In this document: piece by piece, positions 36,973 through 45,160 of the stretch | How the letters are laid out: the number at the start of each line of letters is the position of its first letter | Numbering within the stretch: position 1 is the first letter of the stretch | Assembly: GCA_004297625.1 (NCBI GenBank) | Contig: SCTY01000026.1 | Coordinates: forward strand, 124,001-188,000 | DNA from: Betaproteobacteria bacterium | GTDB taxonomy: Bacteria > Pseudomonadota > Gammaproteobacteria > Burkholderiales > SG8-39 | Reading direction: 5' to 3' | DNA length: 64,000 bases | Program-made: the position numbers and the translations under genes | Notes under the pieces: model-generated | What the model saw: only the letters and a program-made list of their open reading frames with translations | The model's database searches: none | What the model was told of the DNA's origin: nothing

Positions 36973-37310
36973 AGCAAGGCCTCGCACAGACGCTCGAACG
37001 CATCGCCGCGATCATCGAGGAGCGGAAAAGCTCCAGCACGGAGAAGTCATACGTGGCGCGCCTGCTCGCGGACGACGAGGACGCGGTCCTGAAGAAGATC
37101 GGCGAGGAGGCCACCGAGACGGTGCTTGCCGCGAAAAGCGGCGACCGGCTGCATCTCGTGCGCGAGACCGCAGACCTGTGGTTCCACTGCATGATCCTGC
37201 TCGCGCGGCACGGCCTGGGACCGGGCGACGTGCTCGCCGAGCTGCACCGCCGCGAAGGCATTTCCGGACTGGACGAAAAGGCCGCCCGCAAGCACAACAA
37301 GCGAGCATGA
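36969..37310 (+). CDS. hisE: Phosphoribosyl-ATP pyrophosphatase HisE
   Basis: 113-residue all-alpha NTP pyrophosphohydrolase of the MazG-like HisE family. Metal-binding acids are in [15 protein letters not shown] and [15 protein letters not shown]. The C-terminal Lys/Arg-rich tail is normal. Overlaps hisI and hinT by ATGA. Confidence 0.96.
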   Translation: MKQGLAQTLERIAAIIEERKSSSTEKSYVARLLADDEDAVLKKIGEEATETVLAAKSGDRLHLVRETADLWFHCMILLARHGLGPGDVLAELHRREGISGLDEKAARKHNKRA

Positions 37311-37669
37311 CAAGCGACGCTAATTGCATTTTTTGCAAAATCGTCCGGGGCGAGATCCCGGCGAAGAAGGTCCACGAGGACGAGCATATCCTCGCCTTCC
37401 ACGACGTGCGGCCGCAGGCGCCGGTGCACCTGCTCGTCATTCCCAAGGTCCACGTGCCGACGCTGTACGACGCGAACCTGAACCATCAGGAGGCGCTGGG
37501 CCGGATGCTCGCGCTGGCGGGCGAGCTCGCACGCAAGGAAGGCGCCGCCGATGGCTTCCGCGTCATCATCAACACCGGCCGGGTCGGGCACCAGGAGGTG
37601 TATCATCTCCACATGCATGTCCTGGGCGGGCCGGAACCTCTTGGTCCGATGCTTGCTCGAAGGAAATAA
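37307..37669 (+). CDS. hinT: HIT-family purine nucleoside phosphoramidase HinT
   Basis: 120-residue HIT protein with the triad HLHMHVLGG (His100, His102, His104; His102 is the expected nucleophile) and an N-terminal [20 protein letters not shown]. Its place between hisE and tatA is conserved in Betaproteobacteria. Cytoplasmic; natural substrate uncertain. Confidence 0.95.
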   Translation: MTSDANCIFCKIVRGEIPAKKVHEDEHILAFHDVRPQAPVHLLVIPKVHVPTLYDANLNHQEALGRMLALAGELARKEGAADGFRVIINTGRVGHQEVYHLHMHVLGGPEPLGPMLARRK

Positions 37670-37678
37670 GGAGACGCT

Positions 37679-37906
37679 ATGGGCTCGTTCAGCATCTGGC
37701 ATTGGCTGATCGTCCTTTTGATCGTGATGCTGATTTTCGGCACCAAGAAGCTGCGCAACATGGGCGCGGATCTTGGCGGTGCGGTGCGCGGGTTCAAGGA
37801 AGGCATGCGCGAGGGCGGCGAGAAGCCCGCCGACGCGCCGGCGCCCCAGGTCACCGGCAAGACGGTCGAGGGCGAGGTCAAGGGCAAGACCGAGCAGAAA
37901 GCCTGA
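37679..37906 (+). CDS. tatA: Twin-arginine translocase subunit TatA
   Basis: 75-residue TatA with a short N-terminal helix ([20 protein letters not shown]), the [10 protein letters not shown] hinge and amphipathic helix, then a charged tail. SD AAGGAG precedes the ATG. It is followed by a hairpin terminator before tatB, suggesting TatA is made in excess. Confidence 0.96.
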   Translation: MGSFSIWHWLIVLLIVMLIFGTKKLRNMGADLGGAVRGFKEGMREGGEKPADAPAPQVTGKTVEGEVKGKTEQKA

Positions 37907-37929
37907 CCCCGGCCGCGGTTTACGACGAA

Positions 37930-37952
37930 GGCGCCCGAGCGGGCGCCTTTTT
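37930..37952 (+). terminator. Intrinsic terminator/attenuator between tatA and tatB
   Basis: Stem GGCGCCC / GGGCGCC (37930-37936, 37941-37947) with a GAGC loop and five T (37948-37952). It lies 24 bp after tatA and 12 bp before tatB. As tatB has no obvious promoter of its own, it probably works by partial termination. Confidence 0.8.
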
Positions 37953-37964
37953 ATTCTCCAGCCG

Positions 37965-38285
37965 ATGTTCGACATAGGGTTTTCCGAGCTTCTGGTCATC
38001 GGGATCATCGCTCTGGTGGTCATCGGTCCCGAGAGGCTGCCGCGCGTGGCGCGCACCATCGGCCATCTGGCCGGGCGGCTGCAGCGCTATGTCACCGACG
38101 TCAAAGCCGACATCAACCGCGAAATCGAGCTGGAAGAGCTGCGCAAGATGCGCGACTCGATGCAGCAGGCGGCGAGCGAGCTCGAGTCCTCCGTGCAAAC
38201 CGAGCTCGGCAAGACGGAAACTGACCTCAACAAGACGGTCGAGGACGTCGTCAAAGGCAAACCGGCGGAAACCAAGACCCCATGA
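37965..38285 (+). CDS. tatB: Sec-independent translocase subunit TatB
   Basis: 106-residue TatB. N-terminal helix with MFDIGFSELLVIGIIALVVI and the GPERLPRVART motif (Glu and Pro that distinguish TatB), then an amphipathic and a charged coiled-coil helix. Overlaps tatC by ATGA. Confidence 0.95.
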   Translation: MFDIGFSELLVIGIIALVVIGPERLPRVARTIGHLAGRLQRYVTDVKADINREIELEELRKMRDSMQQAASELESSVQTELGKTETDLNKTVEDVVKGKPAETKTP

Positions 38286-39043
38286 GCGACCAGGAGACGT
38301 TCGTCTCGCATCTGGTCGAGCTGCGGCAGCGGCTCGTGCACTCGCTCATCGCTATCGGCGTCGCGCTCGGCGTGCTCCTCGTGTGGCCCGGCGCCGGCGC
38401 CATATACGACTACCTCGCGCTTCCGTTGATGCGCGCCCTGCCCGAGGGCGCCCGCATGATCGCCACGGGCGTGATCACGCCGTTCCTCGTGCCGCTGAAA
38501 GTGACGGCGATGGCGGCGTTCATGCTGGTGCTGCCCTACGTGCTCTACCAGGCGTGGGCCTTCGTCGCTCCAGGCCTGTACGAGCACGAGAAGCGCCTCG
38601 CGCTGCCGATCATCGTCGGCAGCACGGTGCTTTTCTTCTGCGGCGTCGCGTTCTGCTACTTCCTGGTCTTCGGCAGGGTATTCGCGTTCATCAACGAGTT
38701 CGCGCCGAAGTCGATCACCCCGGCGCCCGATATCGAGGCGTATCTCAGCTTCGTGCTCACCATGTTCCTCGCGTTCGGTCTCGCCTTCGAGATCCCCATC
38801 GTGGTGATCATCCTCGTGCGGGCCGGGGTGGTTTCGGTCCAGAAGCTGGCCGAGATCCGGCCTTATGTCGTGCTCGGCAGCGCGGTCGCGGCCGCCGTTG
38901 TCACGCCACCCGACGTGGTATCGATGCTCGCGCTGCTGATACCCATGTGCCTGCTCTACGAGGCGGGCCTGTTCCTCGCGCGCTTCGTCAGCGTGCGCCG
39001 AAGAGAAACCGATCCACTAGATCAAACTGATCCGGCACGTTGA
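38282..39043 (+). CDS. tatC: Sec-independent translocase subunit TatC
   Basis: 253-residue polytopic receptor for twin-arginine signals. Six helices; N-terminal SHLVELRQRLVHSL and conserved FAFGLAFEIPIV-type motif are present, and YEHEKR in the first periplasmic/cytoplasmic loop region. The Rieske protein encoded at 40403 has a twin-arginine signal and is a likely client. Confidence 0.96.
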   Translation: MSDQETFVSHLVELRQRLVHSLIAIGVALGVLLVWPGAGAIYDYLALPLMRALPEGARMIATGVITPFLVPLKVTAMAAFMLVLPYVLYQAWAFVAPGLYEHEKRLALPIIVGSTVLFFCGVAFCYFLVFGRVFAFINEFAPKSITPAPDIEAYLSFVLTMFLAFGLAFEIPIVVIILVRAGVVSVQKLAEIRPYVVLGSAVAAAVVTPPDVVSMLALLIPMCLLYEAGLFLARFVSVRRRETDPLDQTDPAR

Positions 39044-39068
39044 GCGCCGGCGCGTGGCCGCAACCCGT

Positions 39069-39094
39069 GGGGTCAGAGCATTTGCTCTATCCCC
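39069..39094. terminator. Hairpin between convergent tatC and htrA
   Basis: GGGG-TC-AGAGCA-TT-TGCTCT-AT-CCCC forms a near-perfect stem in the 55-bp gap between the two convergent genes. There is no T run, so termination would be inefficient. It may instead be a short, degenerate REP-like palindrome. Confidence 0.5.
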
Positions 39095-39098
39095 GACG

Positions 39099-40265
39099 TC
39101 ATTCTGCGCGCGCTTGCGGCTTCGGCCGGCGGCCGACGGTCACATTGGCGTCGAAGTCCCTGCCTTGGCGCTTGAGCTTCATCTTAGCGCTGGTAGCGGG
39201 CGGCAGCGCGGCGATGAGGTTCAGCATGGCGGTCGGATCGGCCACCGGCTTGTCTTCGACTTCCAGCAGCACGTCGCCGGGCTTGATGCCCGCCTTGTCG
39301 GCCGGGCCGCCGCGCAGCACGCCGGCGATGAGCGCGCCGGCCGTGCCCGGCAGCTTGAACGATTCGGCCACGCCCGGCGTAATCTCCTGCACTTCGACGC
39401 CGATCCAGCCGCGCGTCACGGCTCCGGTCTTGATGATCTGCTCGAGGACCATCTTCGCCGTGGACACCGGGATGGCGAAGCCGATCCCCATCGAGCCGCC
39501 CGAGCGCGAAAAGATCGCCGTATTGATGCCGACCAGATTGCCGCCGGCGTCGACCAGCGCGCCGCCCGAATTGCCGGGATTGATGGCGGCGTCGGTCTGG
39601 ATGAAGTTCTCGAAGGTATTGATGCCCAGGCCCGTGCGCCCGAGCGCCGAGACGATGCCGCTGGTCACCGTCTGGCCCACGCCGAACGGATTGCCGATCG
39701 CGAGAACCACGTCGCCCACGCGCAGCGCATCGGAGGAGCCGAAGGTGATCGCCGGGAGGTTCTCGGCGCTCACGCGCAGCACCGCGAGGTCGGTTTCCGG
39801 ATCGTTGCCCACCACTTTCGCAAGGAGCTTCTTGCCGTCGTGCAGCGCCACTTCGATCTCGTCCGCGGCCTCGACGACGTGATGGTTCGTGAGCACGTAG
39901 CCGCTCGGGCTGACGATCACGCCCGAGCCGAGGCTCGCGGCGCGCTGCGCCTCCTCGGGAATCTGATCGCCGAAGAAGCGCCGGAAAATCGGATCGTTGA
40001 GCAGCGGATGGCGCGGCGCGCGGATTTCCTTCGAAGTGAAGATGTTGACGACCGAAGGCATCGCGCGCTCCACGGCGGCATGGAAGGAGCCGCCACGCGC
40101 TGCGCCGGGCAGCGGCCCTGCCGAGGGCGCCTGCTGCACGAGCGCGACCGGCGCGGGGCTTCCGGCGCGCTGCGGCAGCCATTCGGGCCGGAACGTCGAG
40201 ATGACGAACAGCACCGCTACCGCAACGGTGGCTGCCTGCGAAAAGATGAGCCAGAGGCGCAGCAT
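39099..40265 (-). CDS. HtrA/Deg-family periplasmic serine protease (one PDZ domain)
   Basis: 388-residue membrane-anchored protease of the DegS/MucD type. N-terminal anchor (about 4-22), trypsin-like domain with triad His129 (LTNHHVV), Asp159 (DPETDLAVL) and Ser233 (NPGNSGGAL), then one PDZ domain (about 280-375). One PDZ and an uncleaved-looking anchor fit a DegS-like sensor or a housekeeping quality-control protease; in Betaproteobacteria this petA-linked gene is often called Do/DegQ-like. Divergent from petA, with 137 bp between. Confidence 0.9.
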   Translation of the reverse strand: MLRLWLIFSQAATVAVAVLFVISTFRPEWLPQRAGSPAPVALVQQAPSAGPLPGAARGGSFHAAVERAMPSVVNIFTSKEIRAPRHPLLNDPIFRRFFGDQIPEEAQRAASLGSGVIVSPSGYVLTNHHVVEAADEIEVALHDGKKLLAKVVGNDPETDLAVLRVSAENLPAITFGSSDALRVGDVVLAIGNPFGVGQTVTSGIVSALGRTGLGINTFENFIQTDAAINPGNSGGALVDAGGNLVGINTAIFSRSGGSMGIGFAIPVSTAKMVLEQIIKTGAVTRGWIGVEVQEITPGVAESFKLPGTAGALIAGVLRGGPADKAGIKPGDVLLEVEDKPVADPTAMLNLIAALPPATSAKMKLKRQGRDFDANVTVGRRPKPQARAE

Positions 40266-40323
40266 GAGGAGGCGCTAGTATACAAAATTCCTTCGATAAT
40301 TTAAGCGCTTACGGGCGAAAACG

Positions 40324-40352
40324 TGGACATTTGGAGGCCCCCTCTGTAAAAT
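40324..40352 (+). promoter_or_regulatory. Sigma70-type promoter of petABC
   Basis: TGGACA (40324-40329), 17-bp spacer, TAAAAT (40347-40352): five of six matches in each box with ideal spacing, 51 bp before the petA ATG. Confidence 0.65.
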
Positions 40353-40402
40353 CGCCCATTTTTTCCCGCCGCAACTTCCGCTTCCACAAGAACTCCATCT
40401 CC

Positions 40403-41002
40403 ATGAGCGATCAGGCAAAAGTAGACAAGACGCGGCGCAATCTGATGGTCGCCACGTCGGTCGTCGGCGGCGCCGCCAGCGTCGGCGCAGCGATTCCGTT
40501 CGTCATCAGCATGTGGCCTTCCGAGCGCGCCAAGGCTGCCGGGGCGCCAATCGAGGTCGATATTTCCAAGCTCCCGCCCGGCGAGCTCGGGGTGTTCGAG
40601 TGGCGCGGCAAGCCGGTGTGGGTGATGAAGCGCACCCCGCAGATGCTCGACGGGATCAAGCAGGTGGATGGGCGCGTTTCCGACCCGCAGTCCAAAGTGC
40701 CGCAGCAGCCCGACTACGCGAAAAACGAGTTCCGCTCGGCGAAGCCCGGTCTGCTGGTGCTGGTCGGCGTATGCACGCACCTTGGCTGCTCGCCGCAGTT
40801 CAAGCCGGCCTCCGACAAGGCCGAGATGGGAGCGGACTGGACGGGCGGCTTCTACTGCCCCTGCCACGGCTCGAAATTCGACCTGGCCGGGCGCGTCTAC
40901 GCCGGATCGCCGGCGCCCATCAATCTCGAGGTGCCGCCCTACACGTTGGTGTCGGATTCGACGCTCGTCATCGGCGAAGACAAGGAAAAGAAAGGGGCCT
41001 GA
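40403..41002 (+). CDS. petA: Ubiquinol-cytochrome c reductase Rieske iron-sulfur subunit
   Basis: 199-residue Rieske protein of the bc1 complex. Twin-arginine signal KTRRNLMVATSVVGG (RR at 11-12) that stays as a membrane anchor. 2Fe-2S ligands Cys124/His126 (CTHLGC) and Cys152/His155 (CPCHG), with disulfide Cys129/Cys154. An upstream in-frame ATG at 40331 would mask the signal; 40403 fits the family. First gene of petABC. Confidence 0.97.
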   Translation: MSDQAKVDKTRRNLMVATSVVGGAASVGAAIPFVISMWPSERAKAAGAPIEVDISKLPPGELGVFEWRGKPVWVMKRTPQMLDGIKQVDGRVSDPQSKVPQQPDYAKNEFRSAKPGLLVLVGVCTHLGCSPQFKPASDKAEMGADWTGGFYCPCHGSKFDLAGRVYAGSPAPINLEVPPYTLVSDSTLVIGEDKEKKGA

Positions 41003-41004
41003 AC

Positions 41005-42288
41005 ATGACGTCGCGTCTCCAGGCTTTGTGGGGATGGTTCGATTCGCGCATGCCTTCCGCGGCGGAGCAATGGCGCATCCACGCCGCCGAGTACTACGCG
41101 CCGAAGAACTTCAACTTCTGGTACTTCTTCGGCTCGCTTGCGCTTCTGGTGCTGGTGATCCAGATCGTCTCGGGCATCTTCCTGACGATGAACTACAAGC
41201 CCGACGCGGCGCTCGCGTTCGGCTCGGTCGAATACATCATGCGCGACGTCCCGGGCGGGTGGATCCTGCGCTACATCCACTCCACCGGCGCCTCGGCGTT
41301 CTTCATCGTGGTGTACCTGCATATGTTCCGCGCCATGCTGTACGGCTCCTACCGCGAGCCGCGCGAGCTGGTGTGGCTCTTCGGCGTGCTGATCTACCTC
41401 ACGCTGATGGGCGAGGCCTTCTTCGGCTACCTGCTGCCGTGGGGCCAGATGTCGTACTGGGGCGCGCAGGTGATCGTCAACCTGTTCGGCACCATCCCGT
41501 TCATCGGACCCGACCTCGCGCTCTGGGTGCGCGGCGACTACGTCGTCTCCGACGCGACGCTGAACCGCTTTTTCGCCTTGCACGTCATCGCCCTGCCGCT
41601 GGTGCTGCTCGGGCTCGTGGTGGCGCACCTGCTCGCGCTGCACGACGTGGGCTCGAACAACCCCGACGGCGTGGAGATCAAGAAGCTCAAGGGACCGGAC
41701 GGTCACCCGCTCGACGGCATTCCGTTCCATCCTTACTACACGGTGAAGGACATCGTCGGCGCGGTGGTGTTCCTCGCCATCTTCGCGTTCGTGATGTTCT
41801 TCGTGCCGGAGATGGGCGGCTACTTCCTCGAGAACAACAACTTCATCCCGGCGGATCCGCTGAAGACGCCGACGCACATCGCGCCGGTGTGGTACTTCAC
41901 GCCTTTCTATTCGATCCTGCGCGCGGTGCCGCCGCTGTTCAACTCGCAGTTCCCCGGCGTGCTGGCGATGGGCGTCGCGGTGGTGATCCTGTTCTTCCTG
42001 CCGTGGCTCGACCGCAGCCCGGTGAAGTCGATCCGCTACCGCGGCGGCCTGTACAAAGGCTGGCTCGCCGCCTTCGTCGTGGTGTTCGTGCTGCTGGGCT
42101 ACCTCGGGGTAAAGCCGACCACGGTCTGGGGCCAGTTCGGCTTCGAGGCTTTCTTCCTCGACACGCGCGACGTCGCCACCTGGGTGGCTCGCCTGTGCAC
42201 GATCGTGTACTTCCTGTTCTTCATCCTCATGCCCTGGTACACCGCGCGCGACAAGGTCAAGCCGGTGCCTGACCGGGTGACCCCATGA
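41005..42288 (+). CDS. petB: Cytochrome b of the bc1 complex
   Basis: 427-residue cytochrome b with eight membrane helices. Haem-ligand helices: RYIHSTGASAFFIVVYLHMF (helix B) and RFFALHVIALPLVLLGLVVAHL (helix D). Qo-site motif here is PVWYFTPFYSILRA, with PEWYF normally expected; the Glu of PEWY reads Val, seen as PVWYF. Two bp after petA; the stop overlaps petC. Confidence 0.96.
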   Translation: MTSRLQALWGWFDSRMPSAAEQWRIHAAEYYAPKNFNFWYFFGSLALLVLVIQIVSGIFLTMNYKPDAALAFGSVEYIMRDVPGGWILRYIHSTGASAFFIVVYLHMFRAMLYGSYREPRELVWLFGVLIYLTLMGEAFFGYLLPWGQMSYWGAQVIVNLFGTIPFIGPDLALWVRGDYVVSDATLNRFFALHVIALPLVLLGLVVAHLLALHDVGSNNPDGVEIKKLKGPDGHPLDGIPFHPYYTVKDIVGAVVFLAIFAFVMFFVPEMGGYFLENNNFIPADPLKTPTHIAPVWYFTPFYSILRAVPPLFNSQFPGVLAMGVAVVILFFLPWLDRSPVKSIRYRGGLYKGWLAAFVVVFVLLGYLGVKPTTVWGQFGFEAFFLDTRDVATWVARLCTIVYFLFFILMPWYTARDKVKPVPDRVTP

Positions 42289-42977
42289 AAAGATTACTGT
42301 TTCTGATGATGCTCGCCCCGGTTCTCGCATGGGGGGCCGAAGCCGGCTATCCGCTGGACCGCTCGCCGCACGAGCCCACCGACCTCGTGAGCCTGCAGTC
42401 GGGCGCACGGCTTTTCGTCAACTACTGCCTCGGCTGCCATAGCGCGCAATACATGCGCTACAGCCGGCTCACCGAAATCGGCCTTACCGAGCAGCAGATC
42501 AGGGACAACCTGCTCTTCACCGGCGAAAAGGTGGGCGACATGATGAAGGTGCCGATGGGCGCGCAGGCGAAGCAGTGGTTCGGCGTGGCGCCGCCGGATC
42601 TCTCCGTCGTGGCGCGCTCGCGCGGCGCGGACTGGCTCTACACCTATCTGCGCACCTTCTACCGCGATCCGAAGACCGCCACCGGCTGGAACAACGCGGT
42701 GTTCGAGAACGTCGGCATGCCGCACGCGTTGTGGAGCTTGCAGGGCGAGCGCGGCTACGACCCGGAAAAAAACCAATGGACGCAGATCACCAAGGGCGCG
42801 CTCTCCCAGGTGGAGTACGACATGGCGGTGCGTGACCTGGTGAACTTCCTGGTCTACGTCGGCGAGCCGGCGGCGATCAAGCGCAAGACGATCGGCATCG
42901 TCGTGCTGCTCGTGCTCGGCGTTCTTTTCATTCTTACGTACCTTCTGAAGAAGGAATTCTGGAAGGACGTGAAGTAG
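42285..42977 (+). CDS. petC: Cytochrome c1 of the bc1 complex
   Basis: 230-residue cytochrome c1. Signal peptide MKRLLFLMMLAPVLAWGAEA, haem c motif CLGCH (Cys48, Cys51, His52) followed by SAQYMRYSR, and a C-terminal membrane anchor (about 205-223). The family phrase PPDLSVVARSRGADWLYTYL is present. Overlaps petB by ATGA. Confidence 0.96.
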   Translation: MKRLLFLMMLAPVLAWGAEAGYPLDRSPHEPTDLVSLQSGARLFVNYCLGCHSAQYMRYSRLTEIGLTEQQIRDNLLFTGEKVGDMMKVPMGAQAKQWFGVAPPDLSVVARSRGADWLYTYLRTFYRDPKTATGWNNAVFENVGMPHALWSLQGERGYDPEKNQWTQITKGALSQVEYDMAVRDLVNFLVYVGEPAAIKRKTIGIVVLLVLGVLFILTYLLKKEFWKDVK

Positions 42978-43003
42978 GCGTCTTTCTCAGGCCCCAATCC
43001 GCC

Positions 43004-43603
43004 ATGATGCAACTTTATTCGGGCACCACCTGCCCTTTCAGCCACCGCTGCCGCTTCGTGCTCTACGAGAAGGGCATGGATTTCCAGGTCATCGACGTCG
43101 ACCTGTACAACAAGCCCGAGGACATCGCGGTGATGAACCCGTACAACCGGCTCCCGGTGCTGGTCGAGCGCGACCTGATCCTGTACGAGTCGAACATCAT
43201 CAACGAGTACATCGACGAGCGCTTCCCGCATCCGCAGCTCATGCCCGCCGACCCCGTGATGCGCGCGCGTGCGCGGCTCATGCTCTTCAACATGGAGGTC
43301 GAGCTGTTCTCGCAGATCGAGGCGCTCGAGAGCGGCAAGGACAAGGCGGTGGAGAAGGCGCGCCAGCACGTCACTGACCGGTTGATCGAGCTCGCGCCGG
43401 TGTTCACCAAGACCAAGCACATGCTCGGCGACGAGTTCAGCATGCTCGACGTCGCCGTGGCGCCGCTGCTGTGGCGCCTGGACCACTACGGGATTAAACT
43501 CGGCAAGACGGCGGCGCCGCTCATGAAGTACGCCGAGCGCATCTTCTCGCGGCCGGCGTTCATCGAAGCGCTGACGCCTTCCGAAAAGGTGATGCGGAAG
43601 TAA
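43004..43603 (+). CDS. sspA: Stringent starvation protein A (GST fold)
   Basis: 199-residue GST-fold protein associated with RNA polymerase. N-terminal thioredoxin-like half with TTCPFSHRCRFVLYEKGMDF and LPVLVERDLILYESNIINEY, then an all-alpha C-terminal half. Like other SspA proteins it is placed before sspB and after cytochrome bc1 genes. Start may be 43004 or 43007 (two Met codons). Confidence 0.94.
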   Translation: MMQLYSGTTCPFSHRCRFVLYEKGMDFQVIDVDLYNKPEDIAVMNPYNRLPVLVERDLILYESNIINEYIDERFPHPQLMPADPVMRARARLMLFNMEVELFSQIEALESGKDKAVEKARQHVTDRLIELAPVFTKTKHMLGDEFSMLDVAVAPLLWRLDHYGIKLGKTAAPLMKYAERIFSRPAFIEALTPSEKVMRK

Positions 43604-43604
43604 C

Positions 43605-44060
43605 TTGAACGAGATTCCGACCAAGCCCTACCTGCTGCGCGCGCTGTTCGAGTGGTGCGTGGACAACGGCTACACGCCGCACCTCGCGGTCAAGGTCGAC
43701 TCGCGCGCGCAGGTGCCGCAGGAATACGTCAAGAACGGCGAGATCACGCTCAACATCAGTCCCAACGCCGTGCACAAGCTGCAGATGGGCAACGAGCTGG
43801 TCGAGTTCTCGGCACGCTTCGCCGGCGTCGCGCGCCAGATTTCGGTGCCGGTGGGCAACGTCTACGCGCTCTATGCGCGCGAGACCGGGCACGGCATGAC
43901 CTTCGACATCGAAGGGCCCAAGCCGGGCCTGCAGGCGAGCGCCGGGACCGAGCCCAAGCTGCCCGCCCTCAAGCCGCCCGCTTCGCTGCCGGTGCCGAGC
44001 ACGCCCGAGCCGCCGAAGAAGCCCTCGGGCGGCAAGCCGACATTGCGCCGCATCAAGTAG
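43605..44060 (+). CDS. sspB: ClpXP specificity-enhancing factor SspB
   Basis: 151-residue adaptor delivering ssrA-tagged proteins to ClpXP. Starts at TTG 43605, one base after the sspA stop: MNEIPTKPYLLRALFEWCVD is exactly the SspB opening. Tag-binding domain about 1-110, then a Pro/Lys-rich linker ending in KPTLRRIK, the ClpX-binding tail. Confidence 0.95.
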   Translation: MNEIPTKPYLLRALFEWCVDNGYTPHLAVKVDSRAQVPQEYVKNGEITLNISPNAVHKLQMGNELVEFSARFAGVARQISVPVGNVYALYARETGHGMTFDIEGPKPGLQASAGTEPKLPALKPPASLPVPSTPEPPKKPSGGKPTLRRIK

Positions 44061-44078
44061 GCGCATAATCGCCCGCGC

Positions 44079-44153
44079 GCCGGTTTAGCTCAGGGGCAGA
44101 GCAACCGCCTTGTAAGCGGTAGGTCGTCCGTTCGATTCGGACAACCGGCACCA
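44079..44153 (+). tRNA. tRNA-Thr (anticodon UGU)
   Basis: 75 nt including encoded CCA. Acceptor stem GCCGGTT (44079-44085) pairs with AACCGGC (44143-44149); discriminator A; anticodon stem ACCGC/GCGGT with loop CTTGTAA, anticodon TGT at 44111-44113; T-arm contains GTTCGATTC. It begins 18 bp after sspB, so it may share that transcript. Confidence 0.96.
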
Positions 44154-44157
44154 TCCC

Positions 44158-44289
44158 ATGAGAGTGATTCTGCTCCTTCTTGCCCTGCTCGCCGGCTGCG
44201 CCGAGCGGCCGCGGATCGGCATCACCATTTCGAACTCGCCGGGATCGATCGAAAGCTGCGTGCCGCCCAAGCCGGGCGGTGGCTGCTAG
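44158..44289 (+). CDS. Small predicted lipoprotein (43 residues)
   Basis: Short open frame beginning 4 bp after the tRNA: MRVILLLLALLAGC is a compact signal peptide with a clear lipobox (LAGC, Cys14). The remaining 29 residues are Pro/Gly/Ser-rich with two further cysteines (SIESCVPPKPGGGC). Its codon use is GC-rich like the housekeeping genes, unlike the next module. The stop overlaps the convergent higA stop by 4 bp. Function unknown; small size leaves some doubt that it is a gene. Confidence 0.55.
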   Translation: MRVILLLLALLAGCAERPRIGITISNSPGSIESCVPPKPGGGC

Positions 44290-44732
44290 AGAAAAACTGC
44301 TGGGGAAACGCCAAATCGCTTGGCTAGGGCCTTTGCCTGGCGGGCATTGATTTTCCGATTGCCAGAGAGTATTTCGGATACCACTCCTTGAGTTCCGATC
44401 TCCTTCCGTAGATCGGATTGCTTCAAGCCGTGTTGGTCGATGAGGAACTTCAATACTTCTAGGGGCTTTGCAGACTCGAGTCCCGGGGTTTTTTCGTCCT
44501 CGTATTGAGCGACAAGCGCGCCGATAACATCAAGCAGATCGGCGAGGGGATGATCTTCATCATCCCCGACAAGATCCAAAAGTTCATCCATCAGCGCTTG
44601 CATGCGCGTGTAGTCGCGTTCATTACGAATAGGTCCGAAAAAAGGGACTGAATCGCGCAGTCCCTTCCATGCAGGAATGAGTTTGTTGAGCTTGGGATCA
44701 GTTGTCGCCGTCGATTTCACTGGTTCTTCCAC
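44286..44732 (-). CDS. higA: HigA-type antitoxin (XRE helix-turn-helix)
   Basis: 148-residue antitoxin. Acidic N-terminal half (KLNKLIPAWKGL, DLVGDDEDHPLADLLDVI) and C-terminal XRE helix-turn-helix (about 95-148, KQSDLRKEIGTQGVVSEILS and INARQAKALAKRFGVSPAVFL). It should neutralise HigB and repress the operon. It starts inside the end of higB (16-bp overlap), the usual toxin-first HigBA order. Base composition is AT-richer than the flanking genes. Confidence 0.88.
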   Translation of the reverse strand: MEEPVKSTATTDPKLNKLIPAWKGLRDSVPFFGPIRNERDYTRMQALMDELLDLVGDDEDHPLADLLDVIGALVAQYEDEKTPGLESAKPLEVLKFLIDQHGLKQSDLRKEIGTQGVVSEILSGNRKINARQAKALAKRFGVSPAVFL

Positions 44733-45007
44733 TGGTCCTGGTCGTACTCCTCATGAGAGAGAACGGCCCGGACGTAAATTCGTTTACGATTAAAGTGAAT
44801 TACTACTATCAGCCTAAATTTGTTGCCGCCTATGTCAAAAACGACAAATTTGCCGACCTTGTCGACCGTTCTAAACGTCTGCTTGAGTTGCGCGAAATTC
44901 TCAAAATTCGTTGTCCTGCAAATCGTGAGCCAGTTTCTTAGCGGCTTTTCAGCCTCTGGGTGTAAGTTCCAGAACTCCACCAGAGGCCTCTTTGCGATTA
45001 CCCGCAC
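44717..45007 (-). CDS. higB: HigB-type mRNA interferase toxin
   Basis: 96-residue RelE/HigB toxin that would cleave mRNA on the ribosome. GTG start at 45007 with SD GAGGAG gives MRVIAKRPLVEFWNLHPEAE, the normal HigB opening; the core NKFRLIVVIHFNRKRIYVRAV and late HEEYDQ match the family. First gene of the module; candidate promoter and operator at 45161-45194. Confidence 0.9.
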   Translation of the reverse strand: MRVIAKRPLVEFWNLHPEAEKPLRNWLTICRTTNFENFAQLKQTFRTVDKVGKFVVFDIGGNKFRLIVVIHFNRKRIYVRAVLSHEEYDQDQWKNQ

Positions 45008-45160
45008 GAGGGGTTCTCCTCACCGTTAGTGATGGTGCGTTCGTCGTCGTATTCATCAGCATCTCCTTAGCAGTTGTCTTTGACGTTTCGGTGAACGTCG
45101 CCATGTGCTACCAGTTTTTACGCTACGAGCTGTCCATAAATCGCCTCTGGGGAACGGTGA

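Noticed and set aside
39099..40265. Calling the protease DegP
   Set aside because: Only one PDZ domain is visible, against two in DegP, and the N terminus looks like a membrane anchor.
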